Shown here in pieces: positions 14,801 to 27,830 of a stretch of 64,000 nt of DNA. Source of the stretch: Anniella stebbinsi (taxonomy: Eukaryota; Chordata; Lepidosauria; Squamata; Anniellidae). The stretch lies in the NCBI GenBank assembly GCA_029215795.1, contig JARDYH010000003.1, forward strand, positions 170,264,382-170,328,381, read 5' to 3'. The notes beneath the pieces were generated by a model that worked only from the letters and a program-made list of their open reading frames with translations, made no database searches and had not been told where the DNA came from. Each line of letters starts with the position of its first letter. Position 1 is the first letter of the stretch. The position numbers and the translations under genes are program-made.

Positions 14801-17800
14801 ACAGATAAAAGGTTCTTCTTCACACAGAGCATAGTTTAACTATGGAATTCACTACCTCAGGATGCAGTGATGACCACTAATTTGGTTGGCTTTAAAAGGG
14901 GGTTAGATAAATTCCTGGAGGAGAAGGCAATCAATGGCTGCTAGTCCTGATGGCTATATGCTGCCTCCAATATCAGAAGCAGTAAGCCTATAAACACCAG
15001 TTGCTAGGGAACATGAGTGGAAGGATGCTATTGCATCCATGTCCTGCTTGTAGGTTCCTGGTTGACAGCTGGTTGGCCACTGTGTGCACCGAGTGCAGGA
15101 CTTGATGGCTCTTCTTATGTTCTTAATGTTGCAAAAAAATCTTCATTCATTCATACCCTCTTTTCACAAAGCAGCTTACAAACAATAAAAGGGTTTGACA
15201 CAAGCACATAAAAATATACAAAAACAGCACTATCAAAACTGAGGAAAGTAAACCACCTTTTACATTGCTGAGAGTGGAAAACACATATTAATGTCATACT
15301 CAGGAAAGGCCAGGTTGAATAATTATTAGCATTTGAATAGTTAAGGGCCCTTTGATGAAAGCAAAACATGTTATTTTATGGCAAATCCAAACAGGACTGT
15401 ATGCATCCCATTTCATTTGTTTATTAACCAGCTTGACCAGTCTTAGAGGAAGACGCAACGATGATTAACATCAACTTCCACATAAGTTGGAAGACTCATG
15501 CCACATAAGATTTGTCTTACTGATAATCTGACAAAGTCAATGTCCCTTGGCACTCTGGCAAGTTTTTGCTCCCAGCCTTATTTGCATTGCACAAAGACAT
15601 CTAAGACCTTGAGCTACAAATGAAGGATTCTGCAAGCCGTACACAGAATAAATAGATAGCCCAGTGAATACCCAGGCCTTGCTGAAGCTAAGCAGGTGCA
15701 TGCTTGATCAGTGTCTAGATGAAAAACCACGGGAGCCCCATGTAAGGTGCTCTCGGAGTTCTAAGGAATGAGTGAAATATAGATATAATTAAATATAAAC
15801 AGAAGGAAATGTTCTGATCAAGAGACACATTTACTACTATTCCGTAAGTGTACTACTGTATAGGACCTATACTCCCTTGCTGAAGGCAATATATTAACAT
15901 CAGCTATTCCTCCATTGCCTCCACCATCGTATTACTATCAGAGCATCCACAGCTAACCGTTTCTGCTGCTTCTGTCTCAGGACAGGAAGTGAGAAATGAA
16001 ATCGTAACAAGAGTCATGCTGGATCAGACCGATGGTCAATCTAGTACAGCATTTTCTTCACATAATGGCCAACCAGTTTCCCACGGGAAAACCTGAAGCA
16101 GGACATGAGTGAAACAGCATCCTCCCACCCATGTTTGCGAGCAACTAGTGTACGGAAATCATACCAATACCACTACCTACAGGAGGTGGCATTTCCTCAC
16201 CCTCAGCTTCAAAAGAAAAGAGAGAGAGAGGTGAGGGAAGAGATTACTACATACTTCTAAGTCCATTTTGCTATTGACACATAGGAATTGGAGGGAGGGC
16301 TGCAGCAGCACACATTATGGTGTGTGTTTTCATGCACACCCAAGATGCTACTAACCTGTTATTGCTGTTATAGTATTTTTAATGTTTTAAATGTTTTAAC
16401 CATTCATTATTTTATCTGGGCTGTTATACTGTTATGTTGTATTTTAATGTGAAACTCATAGGGATTTTAATATATTAAGCAATACATAAGTATTGTAATA
16501 AATAAATAAATAAATAAACAAACAAACAAAATGTTCACCTGAACATGTAAAGTGTTAATGTGAAAACAAATGCACCATTCAGGTATATTCATTCAGGGAG
16601 CCAGGCTTGACTATGGCTCCCTGCTGAGTACACATGCAAAATACCCTCTAGATTCAGTATATTTACACTGCAGTCCTATGACTACTCAGTTCTATGGAAT
16701 ATACTCCTAGGTAAGTGTGTACAGGATTGGAGCCTTAGTGTCAGTTTTCTTGTGAAGCAGTACTGCAGCAAGTAATGTGCTCCTATTATGTGCCTTCAAT
16801 AACCTACTACCATATGAGAATGTAAGACAGTAGTGTAAAATACAAGAAAATTCCTAGAGAGAATCACTGAACATCATGCAATATATATGTAAATCTTAGG
16901 TTTGATTTGCAAAACCACTTCCCATAGCAATCATGTGGTAGCATAGGAACAAAGAACATAGGAAGATGCCTTATACCGAGTCAGACCACTGGTTCATCTA
17001 GCTCAGTATTCTCGACACTGACAGGCAGCAGCTCTCCAGGGTTTCAGGCGGGAGTTTTTCTAACCCTACCTGGAGGGACCGGAGATCAAACCTGGAACCT
17101 TCTGCATGCAAAGGAAGTGCTCCAACACTGAGCCACAGTTTCTTAATAAGTGTAAGCAACCCTACTACTACTAACTGCTGTTTGTACCTGATTAACTGAC
17201 CATTGCAACACATGCTTCGACTAACAAGAACATCATACAATAAACTACACCTGATCATGCAGAAAAGGGCAAATAATTTTCTTAGGATAAACATAAAATA
17301 GTGCAGAGTACGTTTCATTTTTTTTCAAGGAAATTAGGCTACTGGGTTCTTATTGAAATAGAAATGCTTCACCTTCGTTTCTTCTATTCTCATTGCATCC
17401 AGCAAATAGTGGAGAACTTCTTGGCTGTCCTGTTGTTGAAACCCCTTAAACCGAGGAGCCCTGCAGATAGGAGGGAAAAGGATAAGTCTCTGGTGGAAGA
17501 GCTTTTAGGCTTAATAATAAAATCATGTGCTTTGTGAAATAGTTCCCATACAAGAGTGTGCTTGTTAGGGGGAAAAAAGAAGTGACACCAACAAGAAACA
17601 GTGAGGTATACAGGTGAAAAGAGGCAAGTAGGACAAAGCATATAAGTCTCGCTTAGTTTTCACAAAGGCTCCAACCTGGGACCTGGTTGAGAGGAGGGAA
17701 ACCTAACCTTCACCTAGACAATAGGGTTGCCTTCTCCAACCTGAATACAACTCCCATCAACCTCATCCATCATAGCCAATGATCAGGGATGATGGGAGTT

Positions 17801-20800
17801 ATAGTCCAAAACATCTGGAGGGCACCTGGTTGGGAAAGGCTAAGGTAGGGTCATCACCAGTCTCAGGAAGCTGGTTTAGCCCCATCACAATGGTGCTTCT
17901 GTGGTGTAACTTTCTCCAGTATGAGTAAATGGCTGCCATTCATTCCCTTCAACAAAAATAAATAAAATGCTACTATGAGACAAAACTGACCAACCCCATC
18001 ACCCCTGAGTACATGCAGCCTGACTCAAACCTACATAGACCTAATAGGAATAGAGAATCACACCCAGAGTTTCTAAGCCCCTTTTAAAGTCATCCAAACT
18101 GGTGGCCATCACTACACCTTGCGGTAGTGAATTCCATATGCGCTAAGTGAAGAAGTACTTCCTTTTATCTGTCCTGAATGTGCCACCAATCAGCTTCATG
18201 GGATGACTTCATTGGGTTCTAGTATTATGAAAGAGGGAGAAAAATGTCTCCCTACCCACATTCTCCACACCATGCATAATTTTGTACACCTCTATCATGT
18301 CTCCTCTTACTCATTCCCACCCCTCAAGCTAAACAATCCTGACTGTTGTAAGCTTTCCACATAGGGGAGATGCTCCAGCCCTTTGTTTGTGTTAGTTCCC
18401 CTTTTCTGCACTTTCTTCCACAGCTCTACAATATCTTTTAGATGCCTGACCAGAACTGTACACAGTATTCCAAGTGTGGTCATACCATAGATTTATATAA
18501 GGGCAGTACGATATTGGAAGTTTTATTCTCAATTCATTTCCTAATTATACCTAACCCTGTCACAAATCCAGCCCTACTTCCTCCCCCCCACCCCCACTTT
18601 CTGGAAATACCTCTGAACAAAGACCATGGCCAGACTGCAATAGACCCCAAAATCTACATCTCTAACAATTCCAGGCTGACTCTCCAGCTTCACCTCCCCT
18701 TCACCCATAACTCGGCTTATATAAAAGAGGTACTGCAGAAATCACCTGAAACTGGCAATTGATTGGTCAGTTTGAATTTCCCTCCCTGGGAACTGCCCAG
18801 CCTCATAGAAATACTTTGTCTCTCTGAGATTTTCCTTTTCCTTATGCGAATGGCAAAGATACCTAAACTATGCCAGGAAATCCCAAGTGGGCCTCATCTC
18901 CACCCCCACCCCCACCTATAAACTGCTTTGAGTTACTTTTAAGATTCAATTTCTGGTAAATAATTTTTCTTAGAATCATAGAAAAGTAGAGTTGGAAGGA
19001 CCTATAAGGCCATCGAGTCCACTCCCCTGCCAAATACTGAGCTACTTTGAAGTTTGATTTATTTTTAAAATGCAACTATTTCTCAACTTTGTTCTGCTTG
19101 GTTCTTTAATAAATATATTGAATGGGAAACCAGAGTTTATGTAATCCTTTTGCCTAGTCTGGAATTTGTTTTAGCCATACACTGGATTGCTTGGCAAACA
19201 CTAACCAGGTTGTTAAGGAGTTTAACAGAAGCTCTGAATGAGGACCCTACATAAAACCCATAACCCTAACTTGTGGGCAGGATAAAGGATATGAAAAAGA
19301 CATGGGAGTGGTGATGGCACTACCTCTGAGGAAAATATACAATGGGTGTCTTGCAGCCTCATAGGGTGAGATGTAGACATACCAGTTTTCCACGCCCTTA
19401 CCCCCCAGAGACATACACACAAATGCACAGCCTTCCACACACACACAGGCCTCCATTGCCTTTCCCTGCCCCTGCAATACTAAGCTTCTTAGGAAGCATG
19501 GAGGAATCCTGGCCTCTTGGTGCTCAACAGCACTCTAGTAGCCAAGCTCTCTACGGTCAGCCCCTTGAGTGTAGTTGCTAGAGCATTATCGAGCACATGG
19601 TCTAACAGCCATGTTCATAGACAGGACTGCTGCTTGAGCATTGCTCTCTCCATCACAACTGTGTGGCAGGCTGCAAAATCAGCAGCACTAGGAGCTTTGG
19701 ATGGGGACAGGTTGGCTAATGCATACAGAAGGCCACAGAGACCTCCCCCCACAAGGGTCACATCTGGCCTATGGGCTGCCCATACGTGTCTTAAGTCAAG
19801 CAATGCCTCACATCACCTGTTTTTGCTTTTTATGGATGTAGTCCATTTGCAAAATGCACCCATTGTTTAATACAGAACTTGCTTTTTAAAAAAACAAAAA
19901 ACACATTTTACAGACAATTCTTTTTTTCTCTTCTTTATTGTGAATATTAACAAAACAGAACAAAAAATAAATTGTGAAAAAGAAAAAAAACATTACATAT
20001 ATAGGAATATCATCCTTTTTTCCATCAGGTATACCATTCATTTAAAAAAGAAAAGGGAGAGTTATGCATAAGTTTCAAGAAAAGCAGACTGTATAGCCAT
20101 GTATTTGTCCACTTGTAAGTCGCGCCTATATAACACCCGTTCAAATGTTGATAGCGTTGTTAAGTCCTCAATCCATTGCATTATGGAAGGTGAGCATTTG
20201 TCCTTCCAACGTGATAATATAAGTCTTTTAGCTGTCATAAGGGCTCTGAAAATCCATTTGCGCTGAGCATGTGTTAACTCCAAAGAAGCTGGTAGGTAAT
20301 TTAGGAGTGCCAAAGCACACAACCGCATCAATTGAAACCACTACTAATCTATCTCACTGTGTATCCAATAGACACCAAGTTAAAGGACTAAAATTGTTTT
20401 AACTGTTAATTCACACAGGTATTTTATATCTGTTTACAACTTTTTTTTTACCATGCCATAACATGCAAGTATAGAAATCAAATTTGACAGCTAAGTCCCA
20501 TTTCGAGAAGGTCCACTTCATCAGATACAGTAGTATTTTTTTGAGTCACCATGTGAGCAACAACCATGGGAGTGAAAAAGAGAAAGAAAGTCTCTTAATT
20601 ATCTGGGGGAATGCCCTCCGTCTCTAGTTATACAGTCTTGGATCTTATCCTGGATTCCTGTCATTATGTATAATTAGATGGATATGATTTGTATAGATAA
20701 ACATGTACTATTATTTGATGTAAATTAACTTGGGCTGTAATTACCCAGTGTATTTATGAATGTACACTAAAAACTGGTATGTTTAGGAAGCATGTTTTTT

Positions 20801-23800
20801 GTCTATAGTCCTATTACTTTATTGGCTGTTACAGCAGCAGGTGAATTCTAACTTCTACTTTAAATTTGGTTACCAGTGAAGCCATATGCTAGCAGTCAAA
20901 TTTGATTTCTATTCTTGCATGTTATGACATGGTAAAAAAAGTTGTAAACGGATATAAAATACCTGTGTGAATTAACAGTTAAAACAATTTTAGTCCTTTA
21001 ACTTGGTGTCTATTGGATACACAGTGAGATAGATTAGTAGTGGTTTCAATTGATGCGGTTGTGCGCTTTGGCACTCTCTATTGTTTATCAGTACAACTGC
21101 AGCCTTCTTTTTTGAGGTAGTTTAGGAAGACATGTATATCCATAGTAAAGATTGTTTCAGTACAAAGTTTATCCTTATTATAACTTCCTCCCAAAAGGGG
21201 GCAACTACAGAGCATTGCCAAAACATATAAATTAAAGAAGCATTAAGTGCATTACATCTCCAACAGTTATGTAAGTTAAACAGACCCTTATTGAAGAGGT
21301 GTTGTGGAGTCCAATAAACCCGAAACAAGTTTTTTTGCTGAATAAGACATAGCCTAAGATCCATAGGAGCTTCAGATAGACTCTAAGGTAGCAATCCATC
21401 GATTAAGCAAAATAGGACACTCCAATTCTCTAGTCCAATCCTGTCTTAAACCATGAGTATCATATTTAATTACTACTACTAAATGCTTATATATATGGGT
21501 CATGGATAGATGTGTCCACTCAGCTGTTGTAAGTGTTTCTAACAATAATGGAGGCTCTGAAGCTGTGAAAGTGGCCGGATCAAACCTAGATTCCAGCAAG
21601 TGTTGCAATTGCAAGTATTGCCATTCAGCCGTAATAGCCAAATTATATTTAGCACGTAAATCAGAAAATGACAAAAACTTGTCATCTGGGCCTATTAATT
21701 GATCCAAAGCAAAAATCATCTGATCCATGTCCTCTACAAGAATGCTTTCTTTTCGATTCTTAAGTCTGGATTTCCCCATGAAGTCAATTTTGCATGAGAA
21801 TGGATCGAACTGTAATTGAAGTGATACTATATGCTATACCTCTCTAGCAGCCAAGATTGTAAGAGGGGGTTATTTATTCTAACATGTCAAGAACCAAGTC
21901 CAATCCATTTGGAAAGAGGTTAACCATGAGGATTCCAGAACTGACCAAGTTGGTAAATCTAAGTGAACTAGAAAAGATCAAAACTTAGCACAAGCCAATA
22001 GATAGGCTCAATGGTACAAAGCAAGGTCTGGAAAACCAAAGCCACCTTCTTTAATTGGAAGCTGCATCCGTTTCAAAGATTTTCAAGATGAGGAAGAACC
22101 CCAGAAGAATTTGCAAAACAAAGTATTAAGTTGTTGAAAGTATTTGCCAGGTATAGTAAAGGAATCCCATGGGTAACATAGAGAATTCGAGGTATAATAT
22201 TCATCTTAAGTGTATTGACTTTACTCAACTTTAATGGTGCTCATCTATCTGTATCTTGTGCAATCTCACTAATCAGCTTATTAAAATTTATGTTAATCAA
22301 TTGATATATCTCTCCGGGAATGAGTATTCCCAGATAGGGAATAAAATCAGGGAACCATCAAAACTGACTATTAGCCGACACACTAGGAAATATGCTGCCT
22401 CCAATCGACATCAATTCAGACTTTGACCATATAATTGAATAACCAGACAGATCACCAAAAGTATTAATCAATTTCATCAAAGCAGGAATAAATGCCTGGA
22501 GTTTAGAAATAAATAATAAAAGGCTTCCGGTTAGAGATAGCGGTGTAGTCAGTCCATTCCTGCTTCGCTCCCAACTATCTGCTTATAAAAGCTTTTAAAC
22601 TGCCTTGTTATCTAACTATTTAGTTTGGGGTTTTGTTTTTGTTTTTTGCACGGACTTTGTTTTGCCTTTAGTTTACCTGCTGTATTTTGAGGGAGGCTGT
22701 GAGGATGGCTTCACCAAAAACTAAGAAAGCTGTAGGAACGCCGCCTACACCCCCAGAACCTCCAGTGGCTAAATCTGCCAAGACTCTTCGGACAGAAGAT
22801 GAAGGAGAAGATGTAAGTGCTTTAATGAAAAGCATGTTACAGCTGTCTTAACAATCAAAACAACTGGCATGCTTGAACCAAACTGATCAACAATTAGCAC
22901 GCTAGGATCAGCTAGACCAGCTCCAGTCGCTTTCAGATTCCATAAATACACTACAGGGGACTGTGGACCCTAATGATACTCATCTTTTGCAAACGGAGTC
23001 TAAAGTCAACAAGTTGGGAGGATCGGGTGACTGCTCATGAAACTGTGACTACTGCATCACATAATGTATTATCTGCTAGAATTGCTCAATTGGAAAACAA
23101 CTCTCGGAGATGTAACCTGCATGTTCTTGCGGTTCCTGAACAGTCTGCACAGATACGTCTGGCATATTTTATGGAGACGTTCCTGCATGAGCTGCAGCCA
23201 TTGTCTCTTTGGATGCTGAGAAGGCCCTTGACAAAATTCATTGGAAATTTATGCTTGCTGCATTGAGTAATTTTGGTTTTCCAATGGGATTTTTGAAGTA
23301 AGTTAGAATTTTATATTCGACCCCAAGAACAAGGGTTATAACTAATGGTTGGTTCTCAGCTTTTTTCGTACTTGGGCTAGGTACTAGACAAGGATGTCCA
23401 CTTTCCCCATTGATATTTGATCTACATTTGGAACCCCTGGCTTGCGCAATTAGATAGCAATTAGACATGCTGACTTAGAATTTAAATTTTCCTTTTATAG
23501 ACAATTCTAGACTAAGATTAAAGAGAATTCATAGTACTACATTGTAGGTTGCTAACTCTGCTACTAACATTTGTCTAAGCAAGACAACAACATGCAAATA
23601 TGATAAATATGCATTACCAAGCTTGTAAAGTAACAACTCACCTGGCCAGTGTGGTGAACTAAGAGTTGCCTCGACTAGGCAGGGAAGCTTTATGAAGTTT
23701 GATCTTTGTTTTAGGCCTAAAGAGACTGATATAGGTATCTGCGGATAGATGGGCAAGTAATTTCTGAGGCTGTTTATTGGCAAAACCAAAATATAATCAG

Positions 23801-26800
23801 AATGTGACCACTTTTAAAAAGGACCATAATGCACACTGCAGAGCAGCAGACATTCTTCCCTAAGCTGTCCCTGAAAAGCTGAACTGTTATCTCATTAGAA
23901 TCCAAAACTCAAACTTGCTTGTAAATACCAGCAAATGTCAGTCACCACCTCTTTGTACTAAGAAGCGGAGTGGGGTACATGAAGAACTGTTGTTTGTCCT
24001 ACTTGATGTACAGTGCGGAGTATAATTGACAGAACAGAGCTTCGGGTGATGGTTAATAAAATCTGAATATGAAGAGAAAGAATGTATTTCCTGCTTCGCT
24101 CAGTTCTATCTTTTAAGCAAGTTATAAGGGGGTCCAATTTTTATTTGCAGCCTAAGGAAAGATGTTCTGAACAGTCAGAGGAACACAGGAGTTTTCAGTG
24201 TATGTCAGCAACTTGCTCCGTATATACTAATTTCATTTGTCATTTGTTCAGATGAGGCCTTTTCAGTCAAGACCTTATACATCTACCCAAGTTAGTGAGC
24301 GCAAGAGGGAATATATATACACAAAAGGACTGGGGAGGGGAGAATGGGGCAGAAACAAGGCACAGCCAGGAAGTGCTAGAAACCAAAATGGGTCCCATGC
24401 TACTCAACAAGTGTCTTTCACATTGTCCAAAGCTCTCTGAAAGCCACTCCTCCGGCACTCTTGTGAATACTAACAGCAGCACTGCTTTCAGGGGTTGTTT
24501 AGGACAGGAGTGGGCAACCTGTGGCCCTCAGCCTAAATTTCATGCAGCCTTTGGCCTAATTTCAATTCTTTTCTGCAAGCAATCAGTTGAGAACTCAGGC
24601 ATGTGTGATCTGCTCCTGCCGCATCAGCCCACTAGTAGGAAGAGAGAAAGAGAAAAGGGGGTGGCAGAAAAAAGCTCCCCCACACAGGTGGCTCATAAGA
24701 ACATATGCTGGATCAGACTAAAGGCCTATCAAGTCCAGTATTCTATTCCCACCATGGCCAACCACATGCCTATGGGAAGCCCACAACAGGACATGAATGC
24801 AATAGCACCCTCACATTTGTGTTAGCCCAGCAAGTGGCATACAGAGTCAGAATCCCTACAATACTGGAGAGACCAGGCAGAACTTGGGGAAAGGCAATGG
24901 GGTCCTGTAAGCCCAGTGCCAAGAGGCACATGGCGTCACAGCTATTATTCTATTTTCATAATGCTCAAGCCGAAAAATGATGGAAGTGCTTGAGTGTGAA
25001 CAAAGCAGAGAACCATCTTTCATAGTTATGATGCTGGATTCCATGAGGATAGGCTGTGGGGGGATAATTCAGGCAATCCTATGCACACTTATCTGGAAGT
25101 AAGCCCCACTGAACACAGTTTACTCTTCTGAGTAAATATGCAAAGGATTGTGCTGCCTGACACCTTTTCTTTAATTGTATCAGACCTGCCAAATAGTCAC
25201 TTGATAAAATCTGTCCATACATTGCACCAGCTCAGAGTTCACAAGGGAGATCACCCGTATGGAAGGCTTTTTCCCCACCAAACACAGATATGACCATCCA
25301 TGTTAAAACAGACAAATCTTTAGCCTAACCTCCTAACCTCCTTTCTGATGCATTAACTTCCAAATGGGGTAAAATTTCACACAAGCAATCAATTCAGTAA
25401 ATTTTGAGATAGTACAAATCTGTGAATGAACTTTCCCATGAATTCCTGCAGATTTTAGTCATCTTTCAGTGATTGTCATGTTACAAGCTAAATTGTGTCT
25501 TAGTATTGGCTTTTCTTAGTATTTATTTAAAGTAGTAAGTCTGTTTTATTATCAGTGCACAATTATGATGTGCTTGTCCATAAACAGAGGCACAGTTAAA
25601 ACATTATTTAACGTTTTAATATGTAAAGTAACAGAAGTCCAGTGATTTAAAAAATAAGCAACATCATCCATCATTAGTCAGCAGCTAAAGATTTATGAGC
25701 AATACATACCGACAATGACTGTTAATATACTAAATTGCACTCTAAATCTCCAGTGTAATTTGAAGAGGTTCTTATGGAGAAGTGAAAATAATTTTACAGG
25801 AAACCTTTGGCAAAGAGAGAGAGAAAAAGAAAGCATGCTGGGGAAGGGAAGAGATAGAAGCTCTAACCCACATTGATATGTTTGGATTTGACAACTAAAA
25901 GATGTGCATTCTTCTCTCCTGGAAAATATGCTTCAAGCAAGATCCTTGGCGAAAGTAGAGGACTCTTAAGATGGTTGGTTGAACTGACCGCTCACAGATG
26001 TGCTGACATATGGAAGCCAGTGCCAATGCGCTACAACCTGTTGTACAGTGTCAGCAGTATAAATGACAGAACAGGTTGAATTCCTGCTAATGACCATAAG
26101 TATTGAAGGACAACTGTGACAGCTATATCACAACTACTCAAGTCTATTATTTCAATGCTCAATGGGGTGCAAAATATAAACTGCTTGAAAACCACCTAAA
26201 GATTCAATTGATCTTTTGATAATGCCTATTCATTTTAAGTGGGATATATTTTGTATAACTTTGGTTTGTTGTATAATTTCATTGACACTGTCAATATTTG
26301 ACTGTCATTACATTTAAAAATGCATGATCTAAAAACCAAGTAAAATTAAATGTGAAATGTAATTTGTACTTGTTCCCCTACAGAGGCCAAGAAGGCTGTT
26401 ATTAGATGAATATTAAAGAGCCATATTACCAAAGCCTCAGTATAAAGTGACTTTCTGAGACATGGAAAAAATGACAGATTGTTTTTATTAAATTGTAAGT
26501 GACCAGTCATTAGATGGTAAGGCCATCTTTCAAATTTTTTTTCATTTACAGTAGCACAGCAAAACCAAAATAGTCTAAAAAAAAATAAGCAAGTATAACT
26601 GTAACCTACAGCCTCAGTAATTAAAATTTTGTTCTCACAATTTTTTAAAAAAAGTCTCTCGCCAATTAATTATCCTGAGCTGTAGTTTGTTAACCTACTT
26701 ATTAAAGTTTATGCTATACTGTTCAAAAATCAATCCAGAAATTAATATGTAAAGACACAGTCTGCCTATATAACCTAAATCCAAGCATATGGATTTCAGT

Positions 26801-27798
26801 TATATAGGCATTTAGCTTGGGGGGGGGAGGAGACTGGGGGAGACATGACAGAAGCATACCAAATTATGTGGAGAATGTGGATAGGGAGATTTTTTTTCTC
26901 CCTCTCTTATAATACTAGAACCCGGGGTCATCCCATGAAGTAGATTCATGGGAGATTCAGGACAGATAAAAGGAAGTACTTCTTCACACAGCACATAGTT
27001 AAACTGTGAAATTCATTACCACAAGTTGTAGTGATAGCAACCAACTTGAATGGCTTTAAAAGGGGGCTGGATAAATTCCTGTTGGAGAAGGCTATCAATA
27101 GCTACTAGTCCTGAAGGCTATGTGCTACCTCCAAAATATTAAAGGCAATAAGGCCATATACACCTGTTGCTGGAGAACATGGGTGGGAGGTGCTATTGCA
27201 CCCATGTCCTGCTTGTGGGTTCTTGTTTGACAGCTGGTTGGCCACTGTGTGAACAGAGTGCAGGACTAAATGGACCCTTGGTCTGATCCAGCATGGCTCT
27301 TCTTATGTTCTATATGTCTAAGCCTAAATTTCCTCAACTGCACTGGCAGAGACATAGAGGAAAGGGTTCTACTGAATTAGTCTCCAGCATCTACCAAGCA
27401 GGTTAATCAGAAATCTGGGACATTTTCTAGGTAAACACACAGTCCAAATGTGGTACCAGCCAGGCATGCTGTGTGCTTTAAAATACACCTCCCTGCAGCA
27501 AAGGATTACAGAAACAAGATTAGTAGTTGTGGGAAACCTGCCTTTCATAGAAGTTTGTCCACCACTGAGGAATCCAGAAACACAGTTTGAAAGTCATTGT
27601 ATACAGGTGGAATGAGAACAATACAATTATCAATGGAGAAGAACTCAATGGAGAAGAACTCCTTAAAGAACCAGGTATGCTGATTGATGTTAATTATTAA
27701 ATGACATTACATAATTTTAACAATTATTGACTTTTAAAGAAAAAGTTAGTTGCCTTGAGCACTATTTTCTTTGGTGGAAAGGCAGGGTATAAATCAAA

Positions 27799-27830
<32 letters not shown>

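Larger units (their letters stand above)
7843..17372. other. USP45 intron, 9.5 kb, between coding exons 8 and 9
   Basis: Contains the TIR element at 8551, a Sauria SINE, the L1 at 10807, CR1 and SINE pieces at 14.7-17.1 kb. 13750-14550 and 15130-15640 hold nothing I can name beyond A/T-rich sequence and a GT-rich tract near 13950. Confidence 0.75.
19922..23492 (-). mobile_element. Twin-primed (5'-inverted) L1 insertion
   Basis: A single L1 insertion with its 5' part inverted. The 3' segment (19922-22521) is minus-strand ORF2 from just after the YADD box to the 3' end, with an AATAAAG signal and short A tail seen as a T run at 19921-19928. The 5' segment (22522-23492) is plus-strand: 5'UTR, ORF1 start, then RT sequence up to just before YADD. 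The breakpoints therefore meet in the element's own coordinates, as twin priming predicts. A 16-bp TSD with one mismatch flanks the whole unit (19906-19921 and 23493-23508). The coding sequence has several stops and shifts. A long inverted repeat disrupts the ORF2 C terminus. Confidence 0.85.

Noticed and set aside
15655..15760. Possible 5S rRNA gene
   Set aside because: Only the internal part resembles 5S rRNA, with many differences and a SINE tail.
16948..17145. Possible tRNA-Ala gene
   Set aside because: A and B boxes are present, but the acceptor stem is missing and the sequence continues into a SINE body.
20305..21076. Tc1/mariner transposon with long TIRs
   Set aside because: No TA duplication or transposase seen, and the arm tips contain L1 coding sequence.
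23200..23480. Independent RT-encoding element
   Set aside because: Its position, orientation and TSD make it the inverted 5' segment of the L1 at 19922-23492.
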